Origin: Bacteroidales bacterium | GTDB taxonomy: Bacteria > Bacteroidota > Bacteroidia > Bacteroidales > UBA932 | Reading direction: 5' to 3' | Assembly: GCA_017630215.1 (NCBI GenBank) | Contig: JAGBVR010000010.1 | Span: 62,001 to 126,000, forward strand | DNA length: 64,000 bases | Part shown: positions 27,004 to 35,927 of the stretch, piece by piece | Position numbering within the stretch: the stretch's first letter is position 1 | Layout: each line of letters begins with the position of its first letter | Notes under the pieces: model-generated | Told to the model about the DNA's origin: nothing | The model's database searches: none | The model's input: the letters and a program-made list of their open reading frames with translations, nothing else | Position numbers and translations under genes: made by a program

Positions 27004-27093
27004 ATAGATAAACACTGATTTTTTTTAGCAAAGCATATAGAAATGAGACAAAAATCTTTTTTCGCAACAATTCTATTATTAGGGATATTTTTC

Positions 27094-27101
27094 TAAATTT
27101 G
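27094..27101 (+). promoter_or_regulatory. -7 element for the methyltransferase-helicase operon
   Basis: TAAATTTG matches TAnnTTTG, 90 nt after the shared RNA domain. It overlaps the TTG that opens the methyltransferase frame, so translation probably starts downstream of it. Confidence 0.5.
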
Positions 27102-27950
27102 AAAAATATTCATGTGCAAATAATTCGGACTTATTTTACTTTGGAAAGCAATATTACCAAATGCCAGCTTCCAGCTTGGCTTGATTCGTATATCTACACA
27201 TCTCTTGGGGCTAATTTCTGCAAGAGTAATTCTGACATGACTGTCATAGATTGGGACAAATCTGAGGTTCTAAATTATCTTGGAACATATTTCCCGCGGA
27301 GTTATAGTGAAGCTAGATCAATAATTTCTCGAGACATACTTAAACCCTTTCAAAGTCTAAATGAAATATCTATTCTTGATTTTGGTTGCGGAACAGGAGG
27401 AGAGCTTATTGGATTATTGTCTAATATTGATGATTTCCTTCCTAATGTTAAAACCGTAAACATTACTGCAATCGATGGGAATCATCATGCCTTACGCCTA
27501 TTTGAAAAAGTCTTAACCAAATTCAAGGAAAGAACACGTTTAACAATAAAGTGTCAAGTTGCTCCAATAATTATTGATGACTTCTATGATCTTTCCGTCC
27601 TCGATAGTGTTATCACTCAAAAGTTTGATCTGATAATTTCATTTAAGGCTATATGTGAATTTGTTACAAAGGATCAGTTCGAAGGCAAGAACCCATACCA
27701 ACATATCGTAGAAACATTCCTTCCACATCTTACAACAGAAGGTAGGTTTGTTATTGTAGACATTACCACCTACAATAATGTCTCGAATGAATGGCTACCT
27801 AAGATGATGGATAAGGGACTTCGAAACATTGAGTGCATAGTAGTTAGCCAAAATACTGGATACAATCAAGCATATGCTGTAAACCATAGTAAAACCAGGA
27901 CTTGCTCTGACATTAGCAAAGTCTGCTGGAGAATTGTGAAACAAAAATAA
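27099..27950 (+). CDS. SAM-dependent methyltransferase
   Basis: Up to 283 residues. SAM-binding motif I is ILDFGCGTGGEL (~92) and the acidic post-I position is in TAIDGNHHAL. LIISFKAICEFV fits motif IV of a class I methyltransferase. The only upstream start is a TTG inside the -7 element. The first in-frame ATG is at 27237, so the N-terminus is uncertain. The next gene starts 10 nt after its stop. Substrate unknown; the neighbouring helicase suggests nucleic-acid-related work. Confidence 0.75.
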   Translation: MKNIHVQIIRTYFTLESNITKCQLPAWLDSYIYTSLGANFCKSNSDMTVIDWDKSEVLNYLGTYFPRSYSEARSIISRDILKPFQSLNEISILDFGCGTGGELIGLLSNIDDFLPNVKTVNITAIDGNHHALRLFEKVLTKFKERTRLTIKCQVAPIIIDDFYDLSVLDSVITQKFDLIISFKAICEFVTKDQFEGKNPYQHIVETFLPHLTTEGRFVIVDITTYNNVSNEWLPKMMDKGLRNIECIVVSQNTGYNQAYAVNHSKTRTCSDISKVCWRIVKQK

Positions 27951-27960
27951 AGATTGATAT

Positions 27961-29106
27961 ATGGAAGACTTTTATGTTGACTATGCTGAAATGGACGAGC
28001 TCCAAAGAAAGTATATTAGAAAAAGGACTGATAAGCACCTAGTCATTACCGGCACTGCAGGTAGTGGAAAATCAGTTATTGCTTTGCATAAACTTCGCCA
28101 AGTGAGCCAAGAGGGATCTTATGCTATTATCGTCTACACCAAGAGCCTCAAGAAGTACTTTATTGATGGCATAGAAGCTATGCGCCGAGATAGGAGCAAT
28201 AATTATGGCGAGATACTCAATTTTGATTTTAATCAGATATTTTATTATCAAGAATGGAAAGACTGGTACAAAAATAATCCGGACAAAACTGTCAAACATT
28301 TAATAATCGACGAGTGTCAAGATTTCTCTACTGAGGAAATTGACCACATGCTTTCTTATGGTCAGGTGTGCTTTCTTTTCGGAGATGTAGACCAGACAAT
28401 AATGAACTTTAATGACAAAACCACCATGGATCCATATGACACAGCTAAACATTTAGGTGTTCGAGTTGATCCATTATTTCACAATTATAGATTGACTATT
28501 GAGAATGCGAAAGTTGTAGAACACGTTCCGCGCCCTAACCTATCACCAGATATTAGTGACTTATGCATTCGTCATGGAGAAAAACCACGACTAATCAAAG
28601 CTGCATCTATTGATGCACAGTTGGATCGCATAATTGAAATTATTAGAAATAGATCTCTAAGCAATGTTGGAATACTCATGCGTTACAATACAACATATAA
28701 CGCTAACAAACACTCTGGCAATGGAAAAAGATCAGTTGAGTATGTCAAAGAGTATTTTGAGAGCAAGGGCATCACAGTTGAATATAAGTACAACATCAAC
28801 CAAGACACCGATATGGATCTTGATTTTCATTCATCCAATCCTAAAATCCTAACATGGTGGTGTGCCAAGGGACTGCAATTTAAGGATGTTTTTATCATTG
28901 ACTGCAATACCGATTACGTATGTGGAGAGAATGAAAAAGAGAACCGTAGGTATGCTTCTGCTTGGTACGTAGCTCTGAGTCGTACAAGTGAACGTCTCTA
29001 TATCTCATACACGGGAAGCCTTTCAAAAAGATTTCCAGCGACCTCCTCAAACTTGTATGCTAATCCAGATATAGTTAATAACTTTGATGACGACTTACCA
29101 TTTTAA
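27961..29106 (+). CDS. Compact UvrD/Rep-type SF1 helicase
   Basis: 381 residues. Walker A is ITGTAGSGKSVIAL (~30), Walker B LIIDECQDFS (~115), motif III GDVDQTIM, and motifs V/VI are ITWWCAKGLQFKDVF-like and WYVALSRTSERLYI. It is about half the size of UvrD and lacks its large inserted subdomains. Such small helicases are frequent in anti-phage operons. Second gene of the cluster starting at 27.1 kb. Confidence 0.88.
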   Translation: MEDFYVDYAEMDELQRKYIRKRTDKHLVITGTAGSGKSVIALHKLRQVSQEGSYAIIVYTKSLKKYFIDGIEAMRRDRSNNYGEILNFDFNQIFYYQEWKDWYKNNPDKTVKHLIIDECQDFSTEEIDHMLSYGQVCFLFGDVDQTIMNFNDKTTMDPYDTAKHLGVRVDPLFHNYRLTIENAKVVEHVPRPNLSPDISDLCIRHGEKPRLIKAASIDAQLDRIIEIIRNRSLSNVGILMRYNTTYNANKHSGNGKRSVEYVKEYFESKGITVEYKYNINQDTDMDLDFHSSNPKILTWWCAKGLQFKDVFIIDCNTDYVCGENEKENRRYASAWYVALSRTSERLYISYTGSLSKRFPATSSNLYANPDIVNNFDDDLPF

Positions 29107-29118
29107 TTAGAAGCTATT

Positions 29119-31524
29119 ATGAAATATTATATTCCGACAACAAGTCTAAACATTGACAATATTCTTTCTACGGAATCTATCTCTCCATATAGCTTTTATG
29201 CTCAGAGAAAATTTGGTTCTAGAAATTTCGATAGAATACCCGGTCGTCAATTTGACCAGGCGCTACTATTATACTCGCAGCCACCATATTTTGAAATTAA
29301 TGATACTGAATATGAGCAGTATCCAATCATCCTTGAATTTGATGACGATATTCAGCTACAAACCGCTGTAGTAGACACTGCGTATAGCAACGAAGAACTT
29401 CAGATTGCTGCATGTTATCAAACATTATATTTAACACCTTGGAACACTCGCATTCTTTGTTTTAATAGGAAGGCATACGATAGTTCAAGGCTCATCATTG
29501 AGTCCAGCAGAAATTGCAAACTAGGATCTAAATTTGTATGGCAAGTCGTGAGCAGCAACTATCATTTGGATAAAATGATAGAATTAGTCAGCGAAGACTG
29601 TCCTGCCTCAGTGATTAACACCGATTATGCAATCAATACTGCCAAAGGTGCCACATGGGGTTTAATTATAGGGGCTCAAAGGTCAATTTCTCCATCTTCA
29701 GCTGCATTAAAGGCCATCTCTAATAGTATGAGAAATATTGTTTCAAATGCCATTAGCAACTCAGGAGTATGTGCACCCAACTTTTATGCGCAACTCATTG
29801 ACCTTGATAAGCAATATCGCACAATATCCGATGCCAAGGCAAACGAACTTTGGAATAAAGAATGTACAAACGAAATTCATCTTATATTAGAGAAATTCAA
29901 TGTACTACAGGAAGCTTATATAAAATTCATCAGGACTAATAATTTATCCATAGCCCCTGCTATACCTGCTGCAAACACAACCAAAGATCAATGGATTACA
30001 TATCGAGATAGACTTACGTCTTATACTGAGGCTTATATATATCAGAGCAACTTAGCGCATAGACAGCAGTACAACTTAGGTGATATCAACTTTATTGATA
30101 ACTCTTTGCATTTCACAAATGCTGAGCTAGTTAACTCTGTATTAGACTTGATTTGCAAAGGAGCAATATGTAAGGAGGATTTGAGAATAAATCGAGATAG
30201 CGTAGTAAAAAACGTTTTATCTGTCGCATCTGTGATTCTCAAGTCTAAAATTGGGGAGGCAGAATGGGCATCCACACTTCCAGAAAGACAGTACATAAAC
30301 GCCATCTTTAAAAATGTTTCTGACTTTGAGCCATTTAATCTCAACTCAATAGATAATATTGAATTACAATCGATTGCTGCATTCTTATTGAAGGGAGAAG
30401 ATTGGGACGCATTAGTGAGGTATGTTGAAGATAACGCAATGGCTGACCTTAGGTATGTAATGGCGCTTTGGGGAGCTCTTGAAGGATACTCTTCAATTCA
30501 CAAAAAATTAGTCACACCATTAGCAGATCCATCAACTATTGTTCAGGTATTATCAATATTTGGAATTCACGTTAACACAAATGAATTTCCAATTCAGCCA
30601 AGTCTGCCTTTACCTTCGCTACCATCTCATTATAAAACAAGCGATGGCAGTTCTACATCAGGAGAGGTTGTCGGAAGTAATAACGAAGTAAAGGAAGAAT
30701 CTATCATAGGAAACATTATCGGTGGCATGAAAAAACTTATTACCGGCAATACCAGTGACATAACACCAGATAACACAAAGGATGCTGCAGCACCATCTGA
30801 TCCACATTACTTAACTAAGTTATTTAGGTCAGAGCCTTTCATGGCACTGTCAGAGAAAGGACAAAAATGGTATATTGAACATGCCACTGAGCTATGCTAT
30901 GCCCACAAAGATCTATCCGATGATTTACATAATCAGTTATGTAACTTAAGAGACCTTTGTCCTATATCAGGTACAAAAACCAAATGGGACAAAGCGCTTA
31001 AATGTATCGAGCCAGCAAAAACTGCTAAAACAAAGAAAACCAAGTCTACCAAAAGCGCCAAAGCAAGAACAGAAAACTCTGACAACTTGTTATTTGCAGA
31101 ATCTGAGAATGAAGTAGTTGATTCAGAAGGAATTCCACCTGTCATACAGGAGACTGATATTGCTCAACAAGTTGACAATGTTGTTAACCATGAGATAAAT
31201 ATAATTACGACAGAAAATCGCTTTGTAAATCATAGTGATGTAGTAATTGAAATCATATTTTCTTATACAGAATCGTTGGGGAAAGAGATTCAAACCAAGA
31301 TTTTGAAATCTTATAAGGAAATTTGTAAAGGTTATGCTCCAGGCGGATTCTATACAAAGCGAGGAGATAATCACACAAACCGCGACACTATAGAACATTT
31401 CATCAGATATTGCACATCAAAGAAGAATCATTTCTGTGGAGTTACTTGGAATGAGCAAGTAGGAACCATTTTGAAGAAATTACAAGACAAGTTATTTGAA
31501 TTATATGGATGCACAAATAACTGA
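29119..31524 (+). CDS. Large protein of unknown function, operon core
   Basis: 801 residues; I do not recognise the family. The N-terminal ~170 residues (YIPTTSLNIDNILSTESISP opening) superficially recall the start of DarT-type ADP-ribosyltransferases, which also begin with a residence-type 'ILs..sIsP' line. No catalytic triad can be identified. The middle is helical, ~495-540 is low-complexity, and a Lys/Thr/Ser-rich linker (~640-665) precedes a C-terminal globular segment. It starts 12 nt after the helicase and overlaps the DUF1848 gene by 20 nt. Confidence 0.7.
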   Translation: MKYYIPTTSLNIDNILSTESISPYSFYAQRKFGSRNFDRIPGRQFDQALLLYSQPPYFEINDTEYEQYPIILEFDDDIQLQTAVVDTAYSNEELQIAACYQTLYLTPWNTRILCFNRKAYDSSRLIIESSRNCKLGSKFVWQVVSSNYHLDKMIELVSEDCPASVINTDYAINTAKGATWGLIIGAQRSISPSSAALKAISNSMRNIVSNAISNSGVCAPNFYAQLIDLDKQYRTISDAKANELWNKECTNEIHLILEKFNVLQEAYIKFIRTNNLSIAPAIPAANTTKDQWITYRDRLTSYTEAYIYQSNLAHRQQYNLGDINFIDNSLHFTNAELVNSVLDLICKGAICKEDLRINRDSVVKNVLSVASVILKSKIGEAEWASTLPERQYINAIFKNVSDFEPFNLNSIDNIELQSIAAFLLKGEDWDALVRYVEDNAMADLRYVMALWGALEGYSSIHKKLVTPLADPSTIVQVLSIFGIHVNTNEFPIQPSLPLPSLPSHYKTSDGSSTSGEVVGSNNEVKEESIIGNIIGGMKKLITGNTSDITPDNTKDAAAPSDPHYLTKLFRSEPFMALSEKGQKWYIEHATELCYAHKDLSDDLHNQLCNLRDLCPISGTKTKWDKALKCIEPAKTAKTKKTKSTKSAKARTENSDNLLFAESENEVVDSEGIPPVIQETDIAQQVDNVVNHEINIITTENRFVNHSDVVIEIIFSYTESLGKEIQTKILKSYKEICKGYAPGGFYTKRGDNHTNRDTIEHFIRYCTSKKNHFCGVTWNEQVGTILKKLQDKLFELYGCTNN

Positions 31525-32524
31525 GACATATCCAGTTATCATCTCGGCAAGTCGTTCGACTGATATACCTGCATTTTATGCCAAGTGGTTTATTAACCGC
31601 TTGGCTGCAGGTTATTGTGTATGGTACAATCCATTCAATCAAAAACCAATGCGAATATCCTTTGATAAAACAAAGGTTGTTGTTTTCTGGACTAAGAATC
31701 CAGAACCTCTGATTGAATATTTGCCAGAACTTGACAAAAGAGGGATTCGTTATTATTTCCAATTCACCCTTAATGACTACGAAGCAGAAGGATTTGAGCC
31801 GAATGTTCCTGCACTAGAACAAAGGATAGAAACCTTCAAGCGTCTATCTACATTGATAGGCAAGGAAAAGGTTATTTGGCGTTTTGATCCTCTTGTGCTA
31901 ACAGAAACCTTAACACCAAGAAAACTCTTGACTAAAATCTTCCATATCGGAAATAAGATCAAGGGATATACAGACAAGCTGGTTTTCAGCTTTATTGATG
32001 TTAGAGCATACAGAAAAGTGCAAAACAACCTAGTCAAGGAAACGCCTTTCTTCACCAAAGAGAACGTTGAAACAGCTGAACCAACAGGAAGGATGCAAGA
32101 TGAACTTGTTGAAGGTTTGGCAAAACTTAGAGATCATTGGAAGTCTGAAGGATGGGACATAGAACTCGCTACCTGCGGAGAAGAAGTTGACCTAGAGAAA
32201 TATAACATCCAGCACAACCGCTGCATTGATGGCGAATTGATAGAACGTATCTTTTCTGACGACAAAGAACTTGTTTACTACCTTAGAACAGGTAAGCTAC
32301 CGGAACCAGACTTATTTGGCGGAATTCCCGATCCACCAGCAGTAGGCAAAAATCTCAAAGATAAGGGTCAGAGAAAAGTCTGCGGATGTATGGTCAGTAA
32401 GGATATCGGTATGTATAACACATGCCGACATTTCTGCGTTTATTGTTATGCAAACACTAGCAAGGAACTTGTCCTCAAAAATAAGGACAAACACAATGAT
32501 GACTCTGAGAGCATCATTGAATAA
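31505..32524 (+). CDS. DUF1848 family protein, radical-SAM-like cysteine motif
   Basis: 339 residues from the ATG at 31505. The N-terminal SASRSTDIPAFYAKWF and VFWTKNPEP, and the C-terminal KDIGMYNTCRHFCVYCYAN, are DUF1848 hallmarks. The last contains CX3CX2C, the spacing of a radical-SAM [4Fe-4S] site, though at the C- rather than N-terminus. Chemistry is unknown. It is translationally coupled to the 801-residue protein. Confidence 0.85.
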   Translation: MDAQITETYPVIISASRSTDIPAFYAKWFINRLAAGYCVWYNPFNQKPMRISFDKTKVVVFWTKNPEPLIEYLPELDKRGIRYYFQFTLNDYEAEGFEPNVPALEQRIETFKRLSTLIGKEKVIWRFDPLVLTETLTPRKLLTKIFHIGNKIKGYTDKLVFSFIDVRAYRKVQNNLVKETPFFTKENVETAEPTGRMQDELVEGLAKLRDHWKSEGWDIELATCGEEVDLEKYNIQHNRCIDGELIERIFSDDKELVYYLRTGKLPEPDLFGGIPDPPAVGKNLKDKGQRKVCGCMVSKDIGMYNTCRHFCVYCYANTSKELVLKNKDKHNDDSESIIE

Positions 32525-32574
32525 ACGAGGATGTAATAACTTGTACACATAAACCTAACCACTACATTTATATT

Positions 32575-32673
32575 ATGACAACAATGTCCATACTTTTAAC
32601 CATTTATATAACAAGCGTTGTTTCTCTTCTACTCTTCATGGTAATTCAAAAGCTAGAGGAAAGTCAACCATGA
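32575..32673 (+). CDS. Very small membrane protein (32 aa)
   Basis: A single hydrophobic helix (SILLTIYITSVVSLLLFMV) followed by a short charged tail. Its stop overlaps the ATG of the next small gene (ATGA), which argues for real translation. Function unknown. Confidence 0.5.
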   Translation: MTTMSILLTIYITSVVSLLLFMVIQKLEESQP

Positions 32674-32840
32674 AGGTTAAGGAAAATCTAGGGATGACTA
32701 TCGCTGCACTAATTCTCGCCCCAATTTCCTGGATAATTGGAATCATAGTTGTTGCCACAGATAAGTCCAAAGCCCCTGAGCCAAAGCCGGTTCATAAAAA
32801 ACTTCGCGCTGCCCTTAAAAAGGATCGTGTTTTTATATGA
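32670..32840 (+). CDS. Small membrane protein (56 aa)
   Basis: One membrane helix (TIAALILAPISWIIGIIVVA) followed by a Lys/Pro-rich cytoplasmic tail. It is coupled to the preceding 32-aa frame by a 4-nt overlap. Both sit downstream of DUF1848 in the same direction. Function unknown. Confidence 0.5.
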   Translation: MKVKENLGMTIAALILAPISWIIGIIVVATDKSKAPEPKPVHKKLRAALKKDRVFI

Positions 32841-32850
32841 TGGTAAGATT

Positions 32851-33927
32851 ATGTCTATTGCAGAAGTGAATCGACTTACTCGCAAAAAATACAAATTAGA
32901 AGACATCTACGGAAAGAAATACGTTGCTGCATTAACAGAAGATGAAATATCCGAGTTTGATGATGACGATAGCGAATTATGGATAATGGACAAAGTACGC
33001 AAAGATGGCGACTTTGACATCGTTCACAAATTCGCTAAAGCCCGTATGTCAGGAAAATTAGATAACGTAAAAGATTTATTTGCAGAAGACGCATGTCTTG
33101 TTACATATGAGAGAGAAGTGTTTCATGGGGCAGATGAAATTCTTTCATTTTGAAAAAATCGGTTCGAATCATCCATAACACGAAATGTAAAGTTCAATTA
33201 TAGAATTGACATGTGCATGTTCTATAATGGTCCGGCTTTATATGAAAGACCTGAGCGTTATGCAAGCATGATTGTAACCTTTAAGATTAAAGGTGGAAAG
33301 ATTGAGCAAATGCTCTTAGCTCCAGAATACCTCTCAACTGAATACCAGTATTATGGAGGATTTAGGGAAGCGCCATATACCTTAGATTATTTCAAGCCAT
33401 TCCTGGGAGAACCACTAGAGTCTAGAAAATTCAGGGTTCCATGCCCAAACTGCGGAAGATTATCCGAAGATCTAGAATGGTATACATTCAACACAAAAGG
33501 CTGCGATTCCTACCATTGCTATGGAGGAACGGTCTCTATATGTCAACATTGTAAAAGGACTGTTGAGATTTTTCCTATAGAACAATTTGAGAACGATTCA
33601 ATAGATAAGTCTAATTACGAAGACAACGAGCAGAAGGATAAACAAGCTGAAATTAAACTTCCGAATATCAGTTACTTTAGTTTCGTATTTAGTACACCAC
33701 TTGCAGGAACAAAGTACCTTAATTCATTAGATGACTCCGAACCTCTTGACGGAGAAACAACAGACCCGTTCGACGATCATAATTTTATCAAAAATTCTTG
33801 GAGTCTCCTTGACTTTGCTAGAATCAAAGGCAAAATGCAATTGGCCACTATTAACAATCAAGAGGATGGGAAACCTTTTAAAGTTTGTGTGTTCACTTTG
33901 TCGCAACTCTCACAAAAAGGAAGTTAG
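32851..33927 (+). pseudogene. SnoaL-like protein gene interrupted by one in-frame TGA
   Basis: From the ATG at 32851 the frame is open for 100 codons, meets TGA at 33151-33153, then stays open in the same frame to 33927 (358 residues in total). The sequence around the stop reads GADEILSF-stop-KNRFESS. In SnoaL/NTF2-like domains a Trp usually occupies this place, so TGG to TGA is the simplest explanation. The C-terminal half has a zinc-ribbon-like pair (CPNCG and CQHCK). TGA ends several other genes here, so general recoding is excluded. Confidence 0.75.
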
Positions 33928-33964
33928 GAACATAAATTGAGCCTTGTCTCATCGGTGCTCAAAT

Positions 33965-34190
33965 GTTGTCAAATTGTTGTCAAATTTAGGTCTTGAATAA
34001 AAAGAAAATCTCCTAAATCATTGATTTATAATAACTTGGGAGATTTTTCGTGAGGTGCCTAGCGGTTTTTGAACCTTCAATATTAATAGGTATTGTTACC
34101 CTCAAATCAGCATTAGAAACGGATACAAGACACTTTTCGCAACTCTTAATCTGAGTAATACCTAAAAAATGTTGTCAAATGTTGTCAAGG
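33965..34190. other. Candidate attachment site 1 (arm repeats, core, arm repeats)
   Basis: GTTGTCAAATT is repeated twice at 11-bp spacing (33965-33986). GTTGTCAAAT/GTTGTCAAGG occurs at 10-bp spacing at 34171-34190. Between them is GAGGTGCCTAGCGG (34052-34065), which recurs at 35995-36008. Paired 10-11 bp direct repeats on both sides of a core are the layout of arm-type sites bound by tyrosine recombinases such as lambda and Tn916 Int. Confidence 0.6.
34005..34048 (+). terminator. Terminator hairpin inside attachment site 1
   Basis: AAAATCTCC (34005-34013) pairs with GGAGATTTT (34039-34047), with an inner TAAATC/GATTTA hairpin, followed by T-rich sequence. Confidence 0.65.
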
Positions 34191-34422
34191 GATTTTCATC
34201 ACATTTTAGATGACTAATTCCTTCTTCCCTTATTTTAGATTACCTTCTCCACGAACTTGAAGTACCCGTATGCCTTCAGGTTCTCGCTTGTTATAATCAG
34301 TCCAATTATAGGTTGAGGTTCCTCCGATGCATTCATAGCCTTATTCGGCAAGTTTACGAAATCACTCTATTACTTAGGTGATGCTTCTCATAAACAGTTG
34401 GTAATTTTGTGCATAGAATAGT

Positions 34423-34430
34423 TATATTTG
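34423..34430 (+). promoter_or_regulatory. -7 element for the WG-repeat gene
   Basis: TATATTTG matches TAnnTTTG and lies 19 nt before the ATG at 34450. The -33 region has TTGG rather than TTTG at the expected distance. Confidence 0.55.
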
Positions 34431-34449
34431 TACCTCAAACCACTACACT

Positions 34450-35829
34450 ATGAGTACAATCAATTTAAAAGTACTAACTGACCTAGATTGCGATGTTTAT
34501 GTAGATAACGAATTAATAACTACGGCAAAGCAAGGCTCTTTAACAATTATACCGTTATCAGAAGGCGATTTTTGGGTGCAGTTTATTGCATTATTTAATT
34601 CGGACTGCAAAATTGATAGAATACTTAATCTTGAACACCACATGGTTATTCAAGTCTCTTTTACTGAAATGCTTAACAACTATCCTGATTTACATAGGAA
34701 CGAAGATTTATTGTATAATGTAGAAGACAAGTGTTTTATCAGTAACATTACTGGCAATATAGTTAACATTAACAGAGACTTAACTTCAAAAATCAATCTT
34801 GCAATCGAGCGAGAAGCATACGTGTTCAAATATGGACGAAAATTATACCCTTGCAATTATGATGACTTCTTCAAGTTCGATAAAATTATATTTGGGCATA
34901 ATATAAAATGGCATCTTATTAAACGAGAAGGTTACGAGATAATTGATTCGTACGATTCTTTAGCGGCCTGTGATAAAGACAATATAGTAGAGGTTTATAA
35001 AAATGGCAGATTAGGATTTGTGAAAATCGAGGATGGAACAGAAGTTATTCCTTGTATCTACGAAAATTTATGCGACCATAATGACACGGATGGTTATATC
35101 GTCAAGAAGAACGGAAAATGGGGATTGATCGACATTGAAGGAAAAGAATTATCAGGTTTTATATATGACAATTTCGATGAAGATGCTGATGGGAATTGGC
35201 TAGGTCCAGATGCTGAAATTTATAGGTTCCGAGATGGTTTGGTTAAATTTAAACTAAATGATAGATGGGGAGTAATTGATAATAGAGGTAAGGAAATCAT
35301 ACCATTTGTTTATGATTTCATATACATAGGTCGTAGCATCATTGAGGTTCTTATTGGAAACAGGGATTGGAAAATAGGGAAATGGGGGTTATATAATCGA
35401 AATGGTATTGAACTGTCACCTTGTATATTTGATGCAGCCAAGTATGACGTAGAGCACAACCTAACAATAGTAACCCAAAAAGATGAACAGCATCCGCAAT
35501 GTTATCACCTACAAAAGTATGGTGTTTTTAATGCAAATGGAGAAGTTCTCCCTTGCATCTATGAGAGTATTCGAATCACAGAAACAGGAATGATATTAGC
35601 AACTATAAAAGAAGAGGAAAGATTTAGAACTGGATTATATAGGGATAACGGTTACGAAATCAAAGCGGCTGGTAAATATGACGTTCTCAAATTAAAAAAT
35701 GGACTTCTTAGGGTTGAAAACTGTGACGATGAAACATATGGATTATTAAGTGCATATGGAACAGAAATTCTGCCTTGCATATATGACTGGAAATCTTATT
35801 TAAAATTAGAAAATAACTACAACGAATAG
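34450..35829 (+). CDS. WG-repeat protein
   Basis: 459 residues. At least six repeats of the WG/MORN-like type are visible, for example NGKWGLIDIEGKEL, NDRWGVIDNRGKEIIPFVYD and KIGKWGLYNRNGIELSPCIFD, each with a G-hydrophobic-D-x-x-G turn and P-C/F-I-Y. No signal peptide. WG repeats form beta-rich solenoid or propeller-like surfaces. The function is unknown. It is the only gene between two copies of the 14-bp core, so it looks like cargo of a small integrated element. Confidence 0.85.
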   Translation: MSTINLKVLTDLDCDVYVDNELITTAKQGSLTIIPLSEGDFWVQFIALFNSDCKIDRILNLEHHMVIQVSFTEMLNNYPDLHRNEDLLYNVEDKCFISNITGNIVNINRDLTSKINLAIEREAYVFKYGRKLYPCNYDDFFKFDKIIFGHNIKWHLIKREGYEIIDSYDSLAACDKDNIVEVYKNGRLGFVKIEDGTEVIPCIYENLCDHNDTDGYIVKKNGKWGLIDIEGKELSGFIYDNFDEDADGNWLGPDAEIYRFRDGLVKFKLNDRWGVIDNRGKEIIPFVYDFIYIGRSIIEVLIGNRDWKIGKWGLYNRNGIELSPCIFDAAKYDVEHNLTIVTQKDEQHPQCYHLQKYGVFNANGEVLPCIYESIRITETGMILATIKEEERFRTGLYRDNGYEIKAAGKYDVLKLKNGLLRVENCDDETYGLLSAYGTEILPCIYDWKSYLKLENNYNE

Positions 35830-35927
35830 ATTATAAATCAGGTATATTCAGAAATATCAAATTTGAATACACTTCTTATCCATGTAATTTATTTATATAA
35901 TTGAGACATCTTACACGCCCGTAACTG

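Larger units (their letters stand above)
33928..34449. other. Intergenic region containing the first recombination-site module
   Basis: About 520 nt with no gene. It contains two pairs of short direct repeats on either side of a terminator hairpin and a 14-bp core, annotated separately, plus the promoter of the WG-repeat gene at its right end. Confidence 0.6.

Noticed and set aside
33151-33153. UGA generally read as tryptophan
   Set aside because: Several intact genes in the window end with TGA (for example the EamA and SDR genes), so the standard code applies.
34052-34065. The 14-bp core as the 3' end of a tRNA gene
   Set aside because: Neither copy can be extended into a T-arm and acceptor stem that pair correctly. 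No tRNA gene was recognised in the window.
33965-34190. CRISPR-like short repeats
   Set aside because: The repeats are 10-11 bp and adjacent, in pairs around a core, as in integrase arm sites.
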